Shown piece by piece: positions 59,432 to 64,000 of a stretch of 64,000 nt of DNA (its first letter is position 1; each line of letters opens with the position of its first letter). Position numbers and translations under genes: made by a program. The notes under the pieces were generated by a model. It saw only the letters and a program-made list of their open reading frames with translations. It was not told the DNA's origin and did not search any database. The DNA lies in assembly GCA_947359465.1 (NCBI GenBank), contig OX375874.1, positions 101,683,441 to 101,747,440 of the forward strand, in the 5' to 3' direction. The DNA comes from Metellina segmentata (taxonomy: Eukaryota; Arthropoda; Arachnida; Araneae; Tetragnathidae).

Positions 59432-59746
59432 AAAAATGAGGGTTCGGCCGCGATGTGAAAAACCGTTGACGACCGCGACGATTCTCCTCCTTCGTACGAG
59501 AGCTTGAACGACGGATTAGCAGACCCCGAAAGCAGTGACGATTGAACCGGCCGGCGGAATGTTTTGACTCCCTATGCAAACCTGGACTTGTGTTTTAATC
59601 ATCTGCAAGAACAGTTTCTTGACTTCTCCTGACGTGGTGCTGATGATAGACTGAAACGACAAAAAAAGAAAACGCGTAGACGAAAAAACGCGTAGACGAA
59701 AAAGACGAGTTGACGGAAAAGACGGATAGAAGGAACTTTCGAAACT

Positions 59747-61908
59747 GTGAGTACATAATTTTGTTTTAATTGATGACATGGCATATTTAACTAAGGCCCG
59801 AAAAGCAGATTTGCTAACATTGATTGACGAATTAGGCCTAATAGTGCCAGCGAATCCCAAAGTAGCGCAGTGCTCGAAACTTATAATAGATTCTGAAAAT
59901 TATGACGAGGAGATAACAAAAAATCTGTTGAGTGTTATTAGAACTGAACGCGAAGAGAAAATTGAAGCCGAAAAACGCGCAGAGAAAATTGAAGCCGAAA
60001 AACGCGCAGAGAAAATTGAAGCCGAAAAACGCGCAGAGAAAATTGAAGCCGAAAAACGCGAATTCGAATTAAGGAAACTCGAAATCGAAACTGCTAACAG
60101 ACAAGGCAACAGTTATGGTAAAACTACCAGCCTATACAATAACGATTTATTGAAATTGATTAACCGTTACGAGACGAATAAGGATATTAGCTGTTATTTA
60201 ACTTTATTTGAAAGACAGATTAGTCGTATCGAAATACCAAAAACGGAATGGGTTACACATTTGTTGGGTTTACTCCCATTGGATTTGGCTAATCTTATCA
60301 CGCGTGAGCCTGACGAAAAGGCTAATGACTATGAAAATGTCAAGAGATTATTGTTGAAACGTTTTAAATTAAATCCGGAACAATTTAGGCAAAATTTCCT
60401 TTCGCATAGAAAAGAAGCGTCTTCTACTTGGAATGACTTTGCTCATGATCTGAAAAATTTCTTTGAAGAGTGGACGAGTGGGTTGGAAGTATCAAATTAC
60501 CAAGACCTTAAAGAACTCATGATTACCGATCAACTAAAACGAAAAATACCCAATGACGTTCGAGACCATTTTATAGACGAGCTACCTAAAATAACGAAAA
60601 TAGACCAACTCGTCAATAAATTAGACGAATATGAAGCGGCTCGATGTCATTTAAAACCCAATAGAGATTCGAAAACATCAGACGATAAATATAAGAAGCG
60701 TTTCAATAGGGATTTTGACAAATTAAAGCCTCGATCTTTCGTGCGCCCTGAACAAACTAACACCAATCATATAAAATGTTACAACTGCAATGAATATGGA
60801 CATAAGTCGATAAATTGTGAAAAGAAAACTGAGGGTGTGAGATGCTTTAAATGTAAAAATTATGGGCACAAGGCCGACGTGTGTCCCAAAAGAGATGTAA
60901 ATAGAACTTTAATTAATAGCCCTTTTAATTCTCGTACTAAGCTAAGAAAATATGTTGAAATGTGCGGGAAAAGATCTAATGCACTAATCGACACAGGAAG
61001 TGATGTGTCAATGATAAAATATGAATTTTATGTTGAAATTGGATCCCCAAAATAGAGTTTTGATAATGTGACTTTAATGGGTATAGGAGGAGAACACATT
61101 TCTCCTCTAGGTTTCTTTTCTACAGAAATTATTATTGATGAATGCATTATTGTTACTGATGTTTATGTTTTAAAAAATTTACCTGATCATATTGTTCTTG
61201 GGTTCGATTGCATAAATAAGTTAAATCTTACTTTATCAGAGAGCGGACTTCATGTTTTGAGCAGACGCGATAATTTTCGAGTGAATTACGCAAGAATTGT
61301 TAATTTAGCGAACACTTCAGATTCAACTAAAATTCAAACCGAAACTCATCTCGAAGTAACTAATCGTCTGGAACCAAACACTAAGTTGGAGACAAAACGA
61401 ACCATAGCAGAGGATAACAAATTTCTAAATCCAATTCCTAAAGAGGACGTTCCATTATACACTTATCACATTGATTTCATAGGTCCGTTACCTTCAACAT
61501 CTAAGAACTATCAGTATATCTTCACGGTAGTAGACGCATTCACAAAATTCACTTGGTTATATCCTACCAAATCTACGACATCAGGTGACGCAATAAATAA
61601 ACTCAAACAACAACAAAATAGTTTTGGAAATCCTGCGAGGATAATCTCGGATAGAGGATCCGCTTTTACATCTAAAGAATTTACAGATTTTTGTTGCGAA
61701 AACGGGATTGAACACCTAAAAATCACAACAGGAATCCCAAGAGGCAATGGACAAGTAGAAAGAATGCACAAAACCCTGATTCCAGTGTTATCCAAACTTT
61801 CAATTGAAGAACCGATCAAATGGTTCAAACACGTTGACGCCGTACAAAGAATACTCAATAGTACAACCTCCAGAAGCACAAGATGGACACCCTTCGAACT
61901 TTTGACAG
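59747..61908 (+). other. Candidate intron of the LTR element (2162 bp)
   Basis: Donor GTGAGTACAT at 59747 (consensus GTRAGT) and acceptor AACTTTTGACAG ending at 61908. Joining 59746 to 61909 gives exactly the sequence found in copy A at 19610/19611. The trinucleotide GTG occurs on both sides, so the junction cannot be placed to the base, but one of the allowed positions is a canonical GT-AG intron. Splicing removes Gag, protease and the integrase core and leaves the integrase C-terminal frame. Confidence 0.7.
59778..61055 (+). CDS. gag: Gag with start of protease (LTR copy B)
   Basis: 425 codons. A short N-terminal region is followed by a charged helical part with a nine-residue unit AEKIEAEKR repeated four times (codons about 57-95, DNA 27-bp repeat). 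Then comes a Gag capsid-like region (about 110-290), two CCHC zinc knuckles CYNCNEYGHKSINC and CFKCKNYGHKADVC (about codons 334-370) that bind RNA, and the protease active site IDTGSDVSMI (about 402-411). It stops at a TAG (61053-61055) inside the protease domain. The same frame is open directly after the stop, which is either a single damaging mutation or a readthrough point. The ATG is chosen as the first after the leader and the predicted splice donor. Confidence 0.85.
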   Translation: MAYLTKARKADLLTLIDELGLIVPANPKVAQCSKLIIDSENYDEEITKNLLSVIRTEREEKIEAEKRAEKIEAEKRAEKIEAEKRAEKIEAEKREFELRKLEIETANRQGNSYGKTTSLYNNDLLKLINRYETNKDISCYLTLFERQISRIEIPKTEWVTHLLGLLPLDLANLITREPDEKANDYENVKRLLLKRFKLNPEQFRQNFLSHRKEASSTWNDFAHDLKNFFEEWTSGLEVSNYQDLKELMITDQLKRKIPNDVRDHFIDELPKITKIDQLVNKLDEYEAARCHLKPNRDSKTSDDKYKKRFNRDFDKLKPRSFVRPEQTNTNHIKCYNCNEYGHKSINCEKKTEGVRCFKCKNYGHKADVCPKRDVNRTLINSPFNSRTKLRKYVEMCGKRSNALIDTGSDVSMIKYEFYVEIGSPK

Positions 61909-62285
61909 GTGTGAAAATGCGAAACAAAGAAGATCTCAAGATAGTCCAGCTTTTAGAAGAAGAATATACTGAAGTTTTTCTAGAGAAGAGGAAGAAATTA
62001 AGAGACGATGCCAAAGAGAATATCCTAAAAATTCAGGAAGAGAATAAAAGAACGTATGATAAGAAGAGGAAGAAACCTCATCAATACAAAGAGGGCGATC
62101 TTATTGCTATTCAGCGGACTCAATTTGGTGTCGGAATGAAATTACGACCGAAATTCTTAGGACCATATCGAGTGAAGAAAGTGAAACCCCATGATCGCTA
62201 TGACGTTGAGAAAGTTGGAAACCATGAAGGACCGAACTTGACGTCGACAGCAGCTGACCATATGAAGTCGTGGTTCAATAACTAA
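61068..62285 (+). CDS. Protease end fused to integrase (LTR copy B)
   Basis: 405 codons in the same frame as Gag; the ATG at 61077 is only one possible start, and in the parent element this would be a continuation of Gag-Pro. The frame carries the rest of the protease (HIVLGFDCINKL, the conserved second motif), a short linker, then the integrase core: YHIDFIGP (Asp about codon 135), ISDRGSAF (Asp about 194) and NGQVER (Glu about 230), spaced as a DDE triad with 35 residues between the last two. The C-terminus has the GPY/F module (LGPYRVKK). The integrase N-terminal HHCC zinc finger, all of the reverse transcriptase and RNase H are missing without loss of frame. Confidence 0.85.
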   Translation: MTLMGIGGEHISPLGFFSTEIIIDECIIVTDVYVLKNLPDHIVLGFDCINKLNLTLSESGLHVLSRRDNFRVNYARIVNLANTSDSTKIQTETHLEVTNRLEPNTKLETKRTIAEDNKFLNPIPKEDVPLYTYHIDFIGPLPSTSKNYQYIFTVVDAFTKFTWLYPTKSTTSGDAINKLKQQQNSFGNPARIISDRGSAFTSKEFTDFCCENGIEHLKITTGIPRGNGQVERMHKTLIPVLSKLSIEEPIKWFKHVDAVQRILNSTTSRSTRWTPFELLTGVKMRNKEDLKIVQLLEEEYTEVFLEKRKKLRDDAKENILKIQEENKRTYDKKRKKPHQYKEGDLIAIQRTQFGVGMKLRPKFLGPYRVKKVKPHDRYDVEKVGNHEGPNLTSTAADHMKSWFNN

Positions 62286-62379
62286 TACTGAATCAATGTA
62301 TTCCCAGATACTGTTTTGTGTTTTTTTTTTAGGTTTGTCGTGTTCCTTTCGAGGACGAAAGATCATCAGGATGGCCGGT

Positions 62380-62747
62380 TGTAGGAATACTAGACAACGG
62401 TAGTTGTCTACTAGTCTGGAAAGAACTCATTATAAGAGCAACGAGACTGGTAGGAGTCAGTTGCATTGTAGTAGGAATGCAAGGCAAGACTGTCACGAGC
62501 CATTCACATTCTGGTATTCAGTTACGAGAAAATTAATAGAACAGACACTTTTTCCCCTGGACGCCATTGAGAGCTGACGTATTTTTTCCGAGCAGAGACG
62601 ACTGCTGCCGATAATGACGGAACTTTTTTGAAATATAACTCAACTGTACATAATAATTGTATACATTTATTCATTAAATGTCAATGTGCTGTAAGATTCG
62701 AAGTCTTTAATATAGACCTTACCAAACAGAACAACACGAATCTTACA
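62380..62747 (+). repeat. 3' LTR of copy B
   Basis: 368 bp, ends as in the 5' LTR; preceded by TTTCGAGGACGAAAGATCATC-type sequence and GGATGGCCGGT. Confidence 0.95.
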
Positions 62748-62805
62748 TATATATATATATATATATTTATTTATTTATTTATTTATTTATTTATTCATTT
62801 TAAAA
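62748..62805. repeat. (TA)n and (ATTT)n microsatellite
   Basis: Remainder of the TA tract split by copy B, followed by about ten ATTT units. Confidence 0.93.
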
Positions 62806-62989
62806 ATTATCTTTCATTTAAAAAAATCTCGATTTATTGATATCTTTTGCCTTCTTAAGGGTTTCGAACCCTCTAAAAAGATCCAAATTCGGGCGTTTTT
62901 AATAAAAAATAAAAGTGTTTACAATTACGTTCTAATAGTGCTCAAAGGTAAGCTAATACATTCAATATGAACTGTAAAAAAAGTGTTTA

Positions 62990-63151
62990 GATCAGTACAG
63001 ATCTTCTGCCTCCCCAACGGGGGCCAAATAGCAGAAAAACTGATCACAAGTTTTTACAGTAATTGCAAAAGTCAATATTTTGCAAAAATGTCATTTTTTC
63101 AATTTTTTCGATTTAGCCCCCGTTGGGGATGCATAAGATATGTACTGATCT
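62990..63151. mobile_element. Hairpin MITE, about 162 bp
   Basis: GATCAGTACAGATCTTCTGC CTCCCCAACGGGGGC at 62990 is the reverse complement, with few differences, of 63112-63151. TA flanks it on both sides (62988-62989, 63152-63153). The spacer of about 80 bp has no coding capacity. TA duplications suggest mobilisation by a Tc1/mariner-type transposase. Confidence 0.75.
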
Positions 63152-63242
63152 ATTCCATTAGAAGGCGAAGCATAAACTTATTTTCCAGGGGGGGGGTCAA
63201 ATTATTGAGAGAGAAAAAAAGACTGTTTTAATTTTATATTAC

Positions 63243-63335
63243 AGGACAGGAATTGTGGAACTTTGAAGAAACTTCGACTTAAGCAGAAATTCGTGTTTAC
63301 AAGGTTCGAGTTATTGGGAGTTTACTGCAATATGC
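63243..63335 (-). repeat. Terminal-repeat-like end of a pogo/Tigger-type element
   Basis: On the minus strand GCAGTAAACTCCCAATAACT and CGAACCTTGTAAACACG are in the style of Tigger/pogo termini. No partner or coding part is found nearby. Confidence 0.4.
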
Positions 63336-63649
63336 AAAGCAAAATATTGCAGACTAGCATTGAGGGATATGCAAATTTTAAAATATCACTATATTTATAT
63401 TTAACTATAATATAAATAATTACAGGAAATATTGAGATAAAAATATTTAATTACATAAAAAGTAGGATATAATTTTTGAAAACAAATCTTAAGGCCTACC
63501 TCTATCATTTTCATTGAAATAATTTTCAAACTACATGACTAAAGAAATCTGTTTCTGTATCTTTTAATAGCGCATACTCTTGATCTATTGTATACTGAAG
63601 AGCGATGGTTGGTTAAACAAGAATTCACAAATTTTTTTCTGATTGAAAG

Positions 63650-64000
63650 TGTTTTATAGGTGGTCCATTTGCATTAATAAACATTAGATTAGAAACGTTT
63701 TAAATCAATAAGGATGATCTCAAATCTGCTGCACTATGTTATTCATTAAACTAAACCAACGCTCGCACTCGGCCGTGGAACATGGTAATATTTCAATTGT
63801 TGTTAAAAGTGGCTTTAATTTTTCTGGAACAACTTGGGCATTTTCATTAGTCTCTCAAACTCTGAATAGTACACATTTTTATATATACCAAAACGTTTGC
63901 ATATTCTTTTCCACAATGGTGAAAATCTCATGTTCTCTTTATAATTTCTGGAACAAGCATGGATATATCATTCAAATGCTGACAACTTTCCTCATTAACA
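63650..64000 (-). pseudogene. hAT transposase, C-terminal dimerisation region
   Basis: The minus strand reads EKLKPLLTTIEILPCSTAEC followed by ERWFSLMNNIVQQI near 63830-63740, then a frameshift, then LLFIN/LMFINANGPPI-like sequence near 63680. The 'LP.STAECER.FS.MN.I' pattern is the hAT C-terminal dimerisation domain. The fragment continues beyond the end of the window. Frameshifts and stops make it inactive. It is not the same family as 27429-30772. Confidence 0.7.

Noticed and set aside
59432..59470. Primer-binding site for a specific tRNA after the 5' LTR
   Set aside because: AAAAATGAGGGTTCGGCC does not start with the usual TGG and I could not match it to a tRNA 3' end with confidence.
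61511..62014. Minus-strand open frame of 167 codons inside the integrase region
   Set aside because: Shadow frame of the integrase coding strand; no motif, and it carries reverse-complement codons of DDE motifs.

Overview
This is a eukaryotic window: AT-rich, almost without open protein-coding potential of its own, and full of transposable elements and tandem repeats. It is most likely from an arthropod, and I would guess an araneomorph (orb-weaver-type) spider. That guess rests on inference: the Tc1-like fragment at 48.2-49.1 kb and the two tRNA-derived SINE families resemble what I remember from orb-weaver genomes. No complete host gene was found. At best there are two or three weak candidate exons (45.2, 49.1 and 57.4 kb).

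Layout. 0-13.6 kb: SINE-A and SINE-B copies, two tandem duplications, a decayed pogo-like transposase end with a PHD-like zinc finger (3.7-4.3 kb), a long inverted repeat (5.9-6.9 kb) and featureless AT-rich DNA. 13.68-20.59 kb: a nested set. A hAT-type element with 8-bp target duplications (CTACCTGT) holds a deleted Helitron, a 1-kb foldback with nearly identical 272-bp arms, and a short LTR element (copy A). 20.6-27.2 kb: an AT-rich minisatellite, a decayed piggyBac between TTAA sites, one SINE-A and otherwise unique DNA. 27.22-31.39 kb: a ZBED5-like hAT transposon with a nearly intact reading frame (three stop codons), interrupted by a 1.6-kb non-autonomous Helitron. 32-36.6 kb: a MITE, a 365-bp tandem array, and a 138-bp tandem array lying between two diverged direct repeats. 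36.6-47.4 kb: CpG-richer unique blocks, more SINEs, a hAT-like foldback with a 33-bp minisatellite, and a LINE RNase H remnant. 47.5-55 kb: truncated Tc1, a possible terminal exon, a roughly 158-bp tandem array with dimeric order, and a cluster of SINE-A copies including a head-to-head inverted pair. 55.1-58.9 kb: a second copy of the 1.65-kb Helitron and a nearly complete but decayed mariner-type transposon with D-41-D spacing. 59.06-62.75 kb: a young Ty3/Gypsy-type LTR element (copy B) with gag, protease and integrase but no reverse transcriptase or RNase H. The right end has a hairpin MITE and a second hAT fragment.

The most interesting signal links LTR copies A and B. Copy A equals copy B minus one block (59747-61908), and that block starts with GTGAGT and ends with ...TTTTGACAG. 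Copy A therefore looks like a reinserted spliced RNA of this LTR family. It keeps the leader joined to an open frame for the C-terminal part of integrase (GPY/F-type module). Together with the missing reverse transcriptase in copy B, this suggests a small non-autonomous LTR lineage that is mobilised in trans, makes a spliced RNA, and in both cases here sits inside a (TA)n tract.
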